Positions 41,895-50,517 of a DNA stretch of 64,000 bases are shown one piece after another (position 1 is the first letter of the stretch; each line of letters begins with the position of its first letter). A program made the translations under genes and the position numbers. Origin of the DNA: CAWDNM01 sp964521195 (GTDB lineage: Bacteria; Actinomycetota; Coriobacteriia; Anaerosomatales; JAAXUF01). The DNA is taken from assembly GCA_964521195.1 (NCBI GenBank), contig CAZFRE010000001.1, positions 186,001 through 250,000 of the forward strand. Direction: 5' to 3'. The notes under the pieces were generated by a model. It saw only the letters and a list, made by a program, of their open reading frames with translations. It was not told the DNA's origin and ran no database searches.

Positions 41895-42824
41895 ATGCCG
41901 CTGATATCGGTCGTCATCCCGAGCTACAACGAACAAGAGGCTGTGGGGCACCTTCACGGCGAGTTGTCGTCGGTGGCATCGTCCATGCCGGCCGTGGACT
42001 TCGAGTTCCTCTTCATCGACGACGGCTCGACCGACGACACCCTCGCCGAGGTACGAGCGTTGCGCGAGCGCGACCCGCGCGTCCGCTTCATCTCGTTCTC
42101 TCGCAACTTCGGCAAGGAGGCCGCGATCTTCGCCGGGCTCAAGCACGCGACCGGTGATTTCGTGGCGCTCATCGACGCCGACCTGCAGGATCCGCCGTCA
42201 CTCATCCCCGAGATGTATCGGGCACTCACCGAGGAGGGCTACGACTGCGCGGCCGCGTGCCGTACCTCTCGGCAGGGAGAGAGCCGTCTTCGCTCGCTGC
42301 TCGCCGAGGCGTTCTACAAGTTGTTCAACATGATCTCCAAGACGCCGCTGCGCAGTGGCGCACGCGACTTCCGGCTGATGACTCGCCAGATGGTCGACGC
42401 CATACTCGAGCTCTCCGAGGTCAACCGCTTCTCGAAGGGGCTGCTGACCTGGGTGGGATTCAAGACGAAGTGGATCGAGTTCAGTCATGTGGACCGCGTT
42501 GCCGGCACGACGAAATGGTCCTTCCTCGGGCTCGTCCGCTACTCGATCGAGGGCATCGTCGACTTCTCGACCGCACCGCTCTCGCTGGCCTCGGCGCTCG
42601 GCTTCTTCTTCTGCATCATCGCCTTCGTGTGGGTGGTCGTTATCGTGGTGCGTACGGAGGTGATGGGCAACGAGGTCGCCGGCTGGTCGTCACTCGCGTG
42701 CATCGTGTTGTTCGCCAGCGGTCTGCAGTTCTTCACGATCGGCATCATGGGCCAGTACATCGCCCGCACGTACCTCGAGACCAAGCATCGCCCGATCTAC
42801 GTGGTCCGCGAGACCGAGCAGTAG
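41895..42824 (+). CDS. Family 2 glycosyltransferase, GtrB/DPM1-like
   Basis: 309 residues from ATG 41895 with AGGGGGGA upstream. The GT-A domain has SVVIPSYNEQE at the N-terminus, FLFIDDGSTDDT, and ALIDADLQDPP (the DxD-type metal site). Two C-terminal membrane helices follow (GFFFCIIAFVWVVVIVV and ACIVLFASGLQFFTIGIMG), then IARTYLETKHRPIYVV, typical of polyprenyl-phosphate glycosyltransferases. It should transfer glucose or another sugar to undecaprenyl phosphate at the inner membrane face. Confidence 0.92.
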   Translation: MPLISVVIPSYNEQEAVGHLHGELSSVASSMPAVDFEFLFIDDGSTDDTLAEVRALRERDPRVRFISFSRNFGKEAAIFAGLKHATGDFVALIDADLQDPPSLIPEMYRALTEEGYDCAAACRTSRQGESRLRSLLAEAFYKLFNMISKTPLRSGARDFRLMTRQMVDAILELSEVNRFSKGLLTWVGFKTKWIEFSHVDRVAGTTKWSFLGLVRYSIEGIVDFSTAPLSLASALGFFFCIIAFVWVVVIVVRTEVMGNEVAGWSSLACIVLFASGLQFFTIGIMGQYIARTYLETKHRPIYVVRETEQ

Positions 42825-43026
42825 TCCACGCGCCCCGGTTCAGGACGGCGGCGGAAGCAGCCGATACATCCCGCATCTCGGCACGCTCCTTGTTGTTGTG
42901 TGTCCGGCGGGTGACGCGGGGCCCCAAGCGAGCGATCGTGCCGTCCACGAGGACGGCGCGTGGTATTGTTGAGAACAGGCCTGTTTTCGATTGGACGGGT
43001 CTGAGCAGCGGTTTCCCGGAGGTCGA

Positions 43027-44223
43027 GTGGTAGGCACGTTGGGACGGAAGCGGCTTGTGAGCGCGATGGCGTGTGCCGTCGCGCTCGTCGGCGCGTGCCT
43101 GGCCTTGCCTCCCGCGGCCGTGGCGGCGCCGTCCAAGGCCACGCTGGAGGCCAACAAGGCGCGCATCATGACCGAACTCGACCGCATGCGGGGCACGCTC
43201 CAGCAGCGCATCGACGACTACACCGCGATCGGGCGCGACCTCGCCGAGACGCAGGCTGAGATCGACCAGGTGAGCGAGCAGCTCGCCGAGGTCGAGACCC
43301 AGCTCGCGAACTCCAAGAAGAACCTCGGCCTGCGCGCAGCGGCCCTCTACCGCGGCGAGCAGGTCGGCATGATCGACGCGCTCCTGAGCTCGAAGAACAT
43401 CGAGGAGCTCGTGGTCACGACGCACTACCTCATCCTCGTCAGCGAGCGTGATGCGAATGCGCTCAGCGAAGCGCGGCTCTCGCAATCGGAGGCCATGTGG
43501 CTGCGCGAGAGTCTCAACCGGCGTCTGGATCGCCAGCGGGGTCTGCAGGCCAAGGCCGACACCGAGCGCCTCAAGATCCAGGCCGACATCACCAAAGCCG
43601 AGCAGCGCGCCGCCGCCATCGACGTCGACCTCGCCGCGCTGCTGCAGCAGAGTCAGACACAGAGCCCCACCGGCGGCGATCCGAGCGGCACGTTCGATCC
43701 CAACACGGTGCTCACGGATGCGAACTTCCGCTCCCAGGACATGACGCAGACCGGCATCCAGAAGTTCCTCGATCGGCAGTCCGGCCCGCTCAAGAACTAC
43801 TACGCCACCGACATCAACGGTGACCGCAAGCCCGCCGCGCAGATCATCGCCGAGGCCTCCAAGCACTGGAACGTGAGCCCCCGCGTGATCCTGGTGACGC
43901 TGCAGAAGGAGCAGTCACTCCTGAGCAAGCGCCCGAGCAAGCAGTCGACGTACGACTGGGCGATGGGCGTCGGCCGTCCCGACAGCGGAGCGCAGCTGCT
44001 CAAGTACAAGGGCTTCGGCAAGCAGATCTGGTACGGCGCCAAGTCGTTCAACACGCAGGCGACCGCGTGGCGCTCGGGCATGAAGCTCAAGATCGACTCG
44101 AGTACCGTGACGCCCACCAACGGGGCGACGTACGCGCAGTACCGCTACACTCCGCACCTCAGCGGCGTCAACAGCTTCTGGACGCTGTGGATCCGCTACT
44201 TCAACGACAACCCGGCGAAGTAG
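43027..44223 (+). CDS. Secreted coiled-coil protein with C-terminal lysozyme-like domain
   Basis: 398 residues from GTG 43027, with GGAGG four bases upstream. A signal peptide (MACAVALVGACLALPPAAVA within residues 14-35) leads to a long PcsB/CwlO-like coiled coil (about 40-210, with IDQVSEQLAEVETQLANSKK). A C-terminal domain (about 235-398) contains QIIAEASKHWNVSPRVILVT then LQKEQSLLS and a WAMGVG segment, as in transglycosylase-like domains of surface hemagglutinin-type proteins. It is likely a peptidoglycan-remodelling or regulatory factor. Confidence 0.75.
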   Translation: MVGTLGRKRLVSAMACAVALVGACLALPPAAVAAPSKATLEANKARIMTELDRMRGTLQQRIDDYTAIGRDLAETQAEIDQVSEQLAEVETQLANSKKNLGLRAAALYRGEQVGMIDALLSSKNIEELVVTTHYLILVSERDANALSEARLSQSEAMWLRESLNRRLDRQRGLQAKADTERLKIQADITKAEQRAAAIDVDLAALLQQSQTQSPTGGDPSGTFDPNTVLTDANFRSQDMTQTGIQKFLDRQSGPLKNYYATDINGDRKPAAQIIAEASKHWNVSPRVILVTLQKEQSLLSKRPSKQSTYDWAMGVGRPDSGAQLLKYKGFGKQIWYGAKSFNTQATAWRSGMKLKIDSSTVTPTNGATYAQYRYTPHLSGVNSFWTLWIRYFNDNPAK

Positions 44224-44254
44224 CCTCGCGCCCCATGCGATCGACCCCGCAGGC

Positions 44255-45745
44255 CTAGAGGTACTCCCAGACGTCGTCCACGCCGGCCTCGATGGCCGAG
44301 ACGCACTCGCTGACCCAGTGCACCGGCTGCCCGGTGGTGGTGTCGACGAGTCGCAGGTCGAGCACCTCGGGTGTCTCCAGCCAGCGGCCGTTCGCGTCGA
44401 TGAGTACCTTCACGCGCGGGTGGAGCAGGTCGTCGTTGTTGACGCGGAAGACGACCGCCGTCGAGCCGTCGTCCAGGACCACCACCGCACCCATCGGATA
44501 GATGCCGAGCATCGCCACGAGCGCCTTGGTGATGTTGGGTTCGTATGCCTTGCCCCGGCCCTGCATGAGCACGGCCAGCGCCTTGTCCGGGCGGATCTCT
44601 CGGCGGAACGGACGCGTCGTGGTCATCGCGTCGTACGCATCGCACACTGCGACGATCTTGCTGTAGAGATGCTGCTCGGAGCCGCGGGACTCGGGGTAGC
44701 CGAGCAGGTCGTGGCGCTGGTGGTGCTCGAACGCGACGATCATCGGCATCTTGTCCTCGAGCTGCAGCCGCTTGAGCAGGTCGGCGCCCTCCTCGCTGTG
44801 GCGTTTCACGAGCGACCATTCCTCGGCGGTCAGCGGACCGGCCTTGGTGAGGATCTCCTCGGGGATGCGGACCTTGCCGATGTCGTAGAGCAGTGCAGCC
44901 AGCCCGAGCGAGCGGACGTCGTCCTTGGTCAGTCCCAGCGCCGAGCCGAGAGAGATGGCGAGGATGCACACGTTGATGCTGTGGTTGAGCGTGTAGTCGT
45001 CGTGGCCCTTGATGGCGGTGAGGCCGAGTACGGCGGCGGGGTCCTGCAGCAGGTTGTCGAGCATCGACTCGACGACGCGCTGCAGCGGACCGGTGTCGAG
45101 CGCGCGACCCAGTTTCGCCTGCATCTCGACGTCGCGCATCGCCGTGATGCCTGCGTCGTAGCTCTCGCGCGCCCGGGCGCGGACCTCGCGGTTCTTCTGC
45201 TCGTCGCCGGTGTCCTCGAGCGTGGTCGTCTCGGCGACGGTGATCGACGTGACGCCGCGGCCGTCGAGGTACATGCGGGCGGCATCGATGTCGACGATCT
45301 CCTCGGCGGCGACGAGCTCGACGAGAGCGGCGACCTCCTCGGCGGTGGTCATCGCCGTGAAGGTGACGGCGGAGATGCCGCGGGCGAGGAGCTCCTCCAC
45401 AAGCTTGGAGTACGTGACGCTCTCCTCCGAGAAGATCTGGTTCTCGACGAAGACGGTGCCCTTGTAGATGTTGATGGTCACCTCGTCGAAGCCGGTGGCG
45501 GCGAGCGCGCGCAGCACGCCCACGAAGTCGGCGAGCGCCTGCACGACCGAAGGGTGCGACGTCGGGTACAGCGTGGCATTGGTGTAGGCCACTGCGAGCG
45601 TGCGGACGAGGTCGCGGGCGCGCTCGAGCTTCTCGGGGGTCGCGAACGGCGCCTCGACGGCGACGAACCGGCTCGCTTCGGACGCCAGTTCGGTCGGCGA
45701 AGCGAGCGGTCCCTCGTTCTCCGGGCGATACGGCATGTCGGTCAC
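44255..45745 (-). CDS. HD-GYP-type protein with altered catalytic dyad
   Basis: 496 residues. The N-terminal 190 residues are an uncharacterised helical domain. The HD-GYP domain spans about 215-400: LNHSINVCILA, then LLYDIGKVRIPEEIL where the canonical HD is YD, KAGPLTAEEW, HHQRHDLLGYPE and CDAYDAMTTTRPFR. Loss of the dyad His predicts weak or no cyclic-di-GMP phosphodiesterase activity; a binding role is possible. It overlaps the upstream HEAT-repeat gene by four bases (ATGA), so the two are coupled. Confidence 0.85.
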   Translation of the reverse strand: MTDMPYRPENEGPLASPTELASEASRFVAVEAPFATPEKLERARDLVRTLAVAYTNATLYPTSHPSVVQALADFVGVLRALAATGFDEVTINIYKGTVFVENQIFSEESVTYSKLVEELLARGISAVTFTAMTTAEEVAALVELVAAEEIVDIDAARMYLDGRGVTSITVAETTTLEDTGDEQKNREVRARARESYDAGITAMRDVEMQAKLGRALDTGPLQRVVESMLDNLLQDPAAVLGLTAIKGHDDYTLNHSINVCILAISLGSALGLTKDDVRSLGLAALLYDIGKVRIPEEILTKAGPLTAEEWSLVKRHSEEGADLLKRLQLEDKMPMIVAFEHHQRHDLLGYPESRGSEQHLYSKIVAVCDAYDAMTTTRPFRREIRPDKALAVLMQGRGKAYEPNITKALVAMLGIYPMGAVVVLDDGSTAVVFRVNNDDLLHPRVKVLIDANGRWLETPEVLDLRLVDTTTGQPVHWVSECVSAIEAGVDDVWEYL

Positions 45746-47637
45746 TGCGGGTCAGCTCCTTCTGCTGTCGCTGCGCGGTCGATGTCGGCGAGCGCCTTGC
45801 GCGCCATCAAACGCAGCTCTCTGCTCTTTCTGCCCATCACGAGCTTCCGGTCCGCGGTTCGCCGCAGGGCCCTCGCGGCCTCCGGCGTGCCGATCAGACC
45901 GAGAGCGCGGATGATCTCCTTCTTGGTCTCGTGCGAGCGCATCACGTTGAGGTCCTCGAGCGCGCGCGTGAGCTGGTGGATCGCCGGCGCGGCCTTCACC
46001 CGCCCGATCTCTCGCACGGCGAACCGCTGCGTCTCGGGCTCGGGATGGTTGAGCGCCTTGATGAGCGCGGCGCCGGATTCCGGCGCGGTCGTATCGGCGA
46101 GTGCCGTGATGGCGGCGAAGCGCACCGACTCGTTGAGGTTGGTGAGTCCCTGCGACAGGATCGGCACCGCACGGCGGTCGCCGAGCGCGGCGAGCGTGCG
46201 CAGCACCGCGATCGCGGCGACGGGGTCGTCGGTGCGAAGCTTGGTGCGCGCCACGCCGATGACCGCGTCGCCCATCGCCCGCAGCGCAGGGCGCAGGAGC
46301 GAGCGCCGGCCCTCGTTGCCGCGGATGTAGGCGTTGAGCAGCGCCTCAGCTCCGGCAGGGCCGGCAGCCGAGAGGATCTCGCCGGCGATCGCCGCGTCCG
46401 CGTCGTCGACGACGCTCGTGCAGATGTCGGCCAGCACCGCCGGCTCCATGAGCGTGGCGCGCGCGGCCGAGACCGCGTCGGCCATCGAGTGCTGCTGGCC
46501 GAGCTCATCGAGCCGCCGCATCGCCTCGCGCACCTCCGGGAAGGCACCCGCACGCGCCGCCGGCGCCAGGCACTCGCCGATCGCGCGCGCGGCGTCGGGC
46601 TCGGGGTGCGTGCGCGAGACCGCGACGGCCGTCGTGAGCGCCCGGCCGGCCGACAGGCGCGGCGAGGCGATCTCGACCTGACGCTGCAGCTCGCTCGTGT
46701 CCTCGACGACCGCCATCTCGCGCGCCATGCTCTGGGCGCCCTCGGTCGAGCTCTCGCCGTCGTCGGGCGAGCGCGCCGGTGCGAGCATCTGCTCGATGAG
46801 CCGGGCCTTGTCGCTGGGCAGCGGCAAGGCCGCGGCGACGCGCCGCGGGTCGGTCGGCGCCTGCGCGGCGACGAGCATCAGCAGGCGGGCGAGCGCCGCC
46901 GGCTTCATGTTGGCGATGATGCCGAGCATGCCCTCCATGCGGGCGCCGTTGCCGTCGGCCTTGAGCGAGAACGCGAGCACCTTCATGCGCGACTTCTCGT
47001 CGAGCCGCATGAGCGCGTCGGCGACCCGCTTCACGGCGAGTTCGCGGGTAGCGGCCTCGAGCCGGCCGATCGCCTCGGCCATCTCGTCGTGGCCGGGGCC
47101 TTCTGTCTTCTGCCAGCGTTCGGCGGCGGCGACCACCTCGGCCGCGATGTCGTCGAGCGGCGCCGTCATCAGGTCCACGCCGAGAAGTCCGGTCTCCTCG
47201 GAGGCGCGCAGCGAGACCTCGATGACCGCGAGGTGCGAGACGCCGGCCCCCATGAGCGCGCTGCGCGGCCCGCCCGCGGCCCGGATCGCTGCCGGCTCGG
47301 CGTTGGCGACCGAGAGGAACGCGGCGGTCTCGGGCTCCAACACGCCCGGCGCGATGATCAGCTGGCCGACTTGCAGTGCGTGCAGGGCCTCGGCGAGTGC
47401 GCCTGTCTGCGTGTTGCCGACCGCGAGCGCGGTCTCGCCGATACGGAAGCCGTGGGGGTCGACGATGATGCGCAGCGGGCCGGTGGCGACGAGCTCGTTG
47501 GCGCGTGCGGTGAAGCGGGCGGCCGCCTCCGCAGGAAGCGGCGACGTCGGCGGATACAGGCGCGCGGCGCCGGCCGCTGAGGCCAGCAGCCGCAGCGCTT
47601 CCTCGGCGCGCGGGTATCCGTCAGACTCGGTGCTCAC
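45742..47637 (-). CDS. HEAT-repeat protein coupled to the HD-GYP protein
   Basis: 631 residues from GTG 47637. AAGGAGG lies ten bases upstream, and ATG 47646 is too close to it. The N-terminal part parallels the start of the HD-GYP protein: both begin with an ALRLLA/ARDLVRTLA helix followed by YPPTSPLPAE or YPTSHPSV. The C-terminal half has HEAT-like helical repeats (AVLRTLAALGDRRAVPILSQ, AAITALADTTAPESGAALIK, ALGLIGTPEAARALRR). No enzymatic motif is seen; it is probably a scaffold or regulator for its partner. Confidence 0.8.
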   Translation of the reverse strand: MSTESDGYPRAEEALRLLASAAGAARLYPPTSPLPAEAAARFTARANELVATGPLRIIVDPHGFRIGETALAVGNTQTGALAEALHALQVGQLIIAPGVLEPETAAFLSVANAEPAAIRAAGGPRSALMGAGVSHLAVIEVSLRASEETGLLGVDLMTAPLDDIAAEVVAAAERWQKTEGPGHDEMAEAIGRLEAATRELAVKRVADALMRLDEKSRMKVLAFSLKADGNGARMEGMLGIIANMKPAALARLLMLVAAQAPTDPRRVAAALPLPSDKARLIEQMLAPARSPDDGESSTEGAQSMAREMAVVEDTSELQRQVEIASPRLSAGRALTTAVAVSRTHPEPDAARAIGECLAPAARAGAFPEVREAMRRLDELGQQHSMADAVSAARATLMEPAVLADICTSVVDDADAAIAGEILSAAGPAGAEALLNAYIRGNEGRRSLLRPALRAMGDAVIGVARTKLRTDDPVAAIAVLRTLAALGDRRAVPILSQGLTNLNESVRFAAITALADTTAPESGAALIKALNHPEPETQRFAVREIGRVKAAPAIHQLTRALEDLNVMRSHETKKEIIRALGLIGTPEAARALRRTADRKLVMGRKSRELRLMARKALADIDRAATAEGADPQ

Positions 47638-47843
47638 GCTGCACATACCTCCTTCTCCATGGCATCAGGGTATATCGGTCTTGGATTCTTTGCCCTGTAC
47701 AGGCGTACGCTCTTTCTGAGCATGGCACACCGCGTGCAATGTGAGCCCCGTCACACGACACGCGGAAATGGCGTGATGAACTGCCGGCACGCCGCCGATA
47801 AGGAGACACGTACAGCTGTCCCCTTAGGAGCGGAGGACGAGAG

Positions 47844-48344
47844 GTGCTCGTGGGGCTGCGCACGCAGGCTTACTTCAGGAAGGTCGCCGAGGAGGCACTG
47901 GCAAGCGCCGGCGTCTTCGAACCGCCTGTGCCTGTGAGCAAGATCATCGAGTCCCTGGGAATCCCGATCATCCCCGTGAACCTCCCGCTCTTCTTCACCG
48001 CCGCCACCATCAACACCGACGGGCTTCCGGTGATGGTGGTCAACTACGCGCAGCCCGAGTCGACGCGGCTCGAGGCGCTCTCGCATATGCTCAGCCACAT
48101 ACTGCTCGTGCTCGATGACTCGAGCAACGTGTTCCCCAGAGGCACGGGCGACCACGGCGACGCCGAGATGCTCGCGCACGAACTGACGATGCCGGCCACG
48201 ATGGTCATCGACCAGTCGCGTCTGTGGTTCAACGACTTCCGCTACCTCGCGCGCCTGTTCGGTGTCGGCGAGGCGGCGATGCTGGAGCGCATGAGGGAGC
48301 TGGGCATCGTCAACAATCAGCAGGGGATTCGCTGGGACTACTGA
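47844..48344 (+). CDS. ImmA/IrrE-like protein with degenerate zinc motif
   Basis: 166 residues from GTG 47844, seven bases after GGAGG. The layout follows M78 (ImmA/IrrE) peptidases: an N-terminal helical part, PVMVVNYAQPESTRLEALSH, and a later EMLAHELTMPA resembling the conserved ELLMP element. The zinc motif HExxH is replaced by HMLSH, lacking the catalytic Glu. It may be an inactive sensor or partner. An imperfect inverted repeat (AAGGAGACA / TGTCCCCTT, 47800-47825) precedes the ribosome site. Confidence 0.55.
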   Translation: MLVGLRTQAYFRKVAEEALASAGVFEPPVPVSKIIESLGIPIIPVNLPLFFTAATINTDGLPVMVVNYAQPESTRLEALSHMLSHILLVLDDSSNVFPRGTGDHGDAEMLAHELTMPATMVIDQSRLWFNDFRYLARLFGVGEAAMLERMRELGIVNNQQGIRWDY

Positions 48345-48449
48345 GTCCTCGCCCGACCCGTCTGCGTCACACCATGCTGCTATCATGCTCGTGAGATTCA
48401 TCGGGCGCCTTGCGCACCCTGCAACGAAGATCACTCGGGGAGGAATCCC

Positions 48450-49424
48450 ATGCGCACTTCTTACGCGGTCGGCGTCGACGTCGGCGGTACCCGCATTGCC
48501 GCAGGCCTGGTGGAGCGCAAGGGCCGCATCGTCAAGGACGCCAAACGGCTCACGCCCAAGACCGGCCCGTTCGCGGTCATCGACACCATCATCGACCTCG
48601 TCGAAGAGGTCCAGACGGGGACTCACGGCTCGGAGATCGCCGGTGTCGGCATCGGAATCCCGGGACAGATCGACTTCCTGCGCCAGTCGGTGGAGTTCTG
48701 CACAAACCTGCCGCTTGCCGGCGTGGACGTGCGTTCGCTCGTGATGTCCCGCGTACGTCAGGAGGTCACGGTCGACAACGACGGCCATCTCGCAGCACTG
48801 GGCGAGTCGCGCTACGGCGCGGCGAAGGGCGCGAGGGACTTCCTCATGATCACGGTCGGCACCGGTGTCGGCGGCGGCATCTTCATAGACGGCGTGCCCT
48901 ACCGCGGCAGCCGCGGACTCGGGGGAGAGCTCGGTCACACGGTCGTCGAGATGAATGGTCGGCCGTGCCCGTGTGGCGGTACCGGACACCTCGAGGCGTA
49001 TCTCGGGCGCCCTGCGATCGCTGCGATGGGCCGCGAGGCCGCCGGTGCGTTCAGCGGGCGCGAGATCCTCAACGCGGCCGGGGGCAGCGTCGACGGCATC
49101 ACTGCAGAGGCGGTGTTGTTCGCGGCGAAGGCGGGCGATCCCGTGGCTCGCGAGATCCTGCTCGACTGCGGCGACGTGCTCGGCCGTTCACTGGTGAGCT
49201 TCGTCAACATCTTCAATCCCCGGCTGGTGTGCATCGGTGGCGGCATCGGTGAGGCGGCCGACTTCATGGTCGAGCGCGCGGCCCAGGTGATGCAGGGCGA
49301 GGCCCTCGCCGGCAGGCGTGACGTGCAAGTCGTCCAGGCCGTTCTCGGCAACGACGCCGGTATTCTCGGCGCGGCGGCCATGGCGTTCGACGAGCACGAT
49401 TCCCGAGAGGGACTCAGCCGCTAG
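48450..49424 (+). CDS. ROK-family glucokinase-like sugar kinase
   Basis: 324 residues from ATG 48450, after GGGGAGGAATCC. GVDVGGTRIAAGLV is the phosphate-binding loop, VDNDGHLAALGE holds the catalytic Asp, ITVGTGVGGGIF is the second ATP motif and ELGHTVVE the sugar-binding His. The ROK zinc motif reads CPCGGTGHLE, with His in place of the usual third Cys. It probably phosphorylates glucose with ATP in the cytosol. Confidence 0.92.
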   Translation: MRTSYAVGVDVGGTRIAAGLVERKGRIVKDAKRLTPKTGPFAVIDTIIDLVEEVQTGTHGSEIAGVGIGIPGQIDFLRQSVEFCTNLPLAGVDVRSLVMSRVRQEVTVDNDGHLAALGESRYGAAKGARDFLMITVGTGVGGGIFIDGVPYRGSRGLGGELGHTVVEMNGRPCPCGGTGHLEAYLGRPAIAAMGREAAGAFSGREILNAAGGSVDGITAEAVLFAAKAGDPVAREILLDCGDVLGRSLVSFVNIFNPRLVCIGGGIGEAADFMVERAAQVMQGEALAGRRDVQVVQAVLGNDAGILGAAAMAFDEHDSREGLSR

Positions 49425-49446
49425 CGCCGATCCGGGAGGGGGCGGC

Positions 49447-50502
49447 GTGGACGCCGTGGGTACGCTCGCGCAGGCGTGGAAGGTCACGCGGACATCGCGC
49501 GTGATGCGTTCTCTGGGACTGATCAGTACGGCTCAGTTGATCGCCTACACCATCCTCGTCGGCTCGGTCGTCTCGCTGATGGTTGCGATGCCGCAGTTCG
49601 CTCTGTTGCTGACCGGCGCGTCAGCGGGAGCCGAGGGCGAGGCCGCCGACCCGTTCGTCGACCGGCTCCTCCAGGGGATGCTCGAATCGTTGCCGGTGGC
49701 AGCCGCGGTGGTCGCCGTCGCGTTCGCTGCATGGCTCGTCTTCGGAGTGCTCGACATCGCCGCTCAGGCGGGGATGATCGTCGAGGCCGATGCCCGGATC
49801 GTCGCGGGGGGCCCGAGTGGCTCCGGCGACATCGGCTGCGCGCCCGCGCGACTCGGCGACCGTCTGAGGGGTGGATTCCGCGTGTGGTGGCGCGTCGCCG
49901 GGCTCTACGCGATCGTGGCGATGCCGGTCCTGCTCCTGTTGCTCGTGATGGCGCTCGGGCTGCTCTTCGGTGTCACGCTGCCGCTGATGCGCGGAGAACC
50001 GCCGCAGCCGCTGTGGTCGCTCGGCGCGCAGGCCGCGGTGGTGCCGTTGCGCGGTCTCGTCTCCGTCGCGACGATCGTGCTTGGCGTGATCGTGCAGCTT
50101 GCGCTGCGTGACGCGGTGCTCGGTGACGTGCCGTGGCGGGCGGCGCTGCGCCGCGGTGCCGCCATTGCTCGCACCGGTCTCGCCGAGGTCGCGGTGACAT
50201 ACGTGCTTGTGGCGCTCGTCGCCACCGGAGTGGGGCTGCTGCTGTTGGTCGCCACGGCTGTCGTGGGTGGCGGCTCGGCGGCGGCGCTGCTGCTCGCGCG
50301 CGAACTCGGCAGCGGGGCCGCAACGGTTCTCGCGCTGTGTTTCAGCGCGGTACTCGTGCTGCTCGCGTCGGTTCTCGGGTACTACGTATACGCGCTGCTC
50401 GTCGCGTGGACGTCAGCGGTTTGGACCATACTGTGGAGGGGACTCACATCGGCAGGCGCGAAGGGCGGGCCCCGTGCGGGAGACGCGCTTCAGTTGCCCT
50501 GA
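49447..50502 (+). CDS. Polytopic membrane protein (first of a paralogous pair)
   Basis: 351 residues from GTG 49447 behind GGGAGGGGG. Five to six hydrophobic helices; the N-terminus LAQAWKVTRTSRVMRSLGLI resembles the FGEIIKKAWHITWHYKWLWV start of the next gene, and both have an RRGAAIAR/RALRAR-type helix, as in the DUF7544/glycerophosphoryl-diester-phosphodiesterase membrane-domain group. No catalytic motif. It sits 22 bases after the ROK gene and 15 before the next, suggesting one operon through rsmI. Confidence 0.55.
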   Translation: MDAVGTLAQAWKVTRTSRVMRSLGLISTAQLIAYTILVGSVVSLMVAMPQFALLLTGASAGAEGEAADPFVDRLLQGMLESLPVAAAVVAVAFAAWLVFGVLDIAAQAGMIVEADARIVAGGPSGSGDIGCAPARLGDRLRGGFRVWWRVAGLYAIVAMPVLLLLLVMALGLLFGVTLPLMRGEPPQPLWSLGAQAAVVPLRGLVSVATIVLGVIVQLALRDAVLGDVPWRAALRRGAAIARTGLAEVAVTYVLVALVATGVGLLLLVATAVVGGGSAAALLLARELGSGAATVLALCFSAVLVLLASVLGYYVYALLVAWTSAVWTILWRGLTSAGAKGGPRAGDALQLP

Positions 50503-50517
50503 ACGAGAGGTAGCACC

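Noticed and set aside
44318..47580. Long plus-strand frames antisense to the HD-GYP and HEAT genes
   Set aside because: Shadow frames of strongly biased codons; the minus-strand proteins have recognisable domains and coupled starts.
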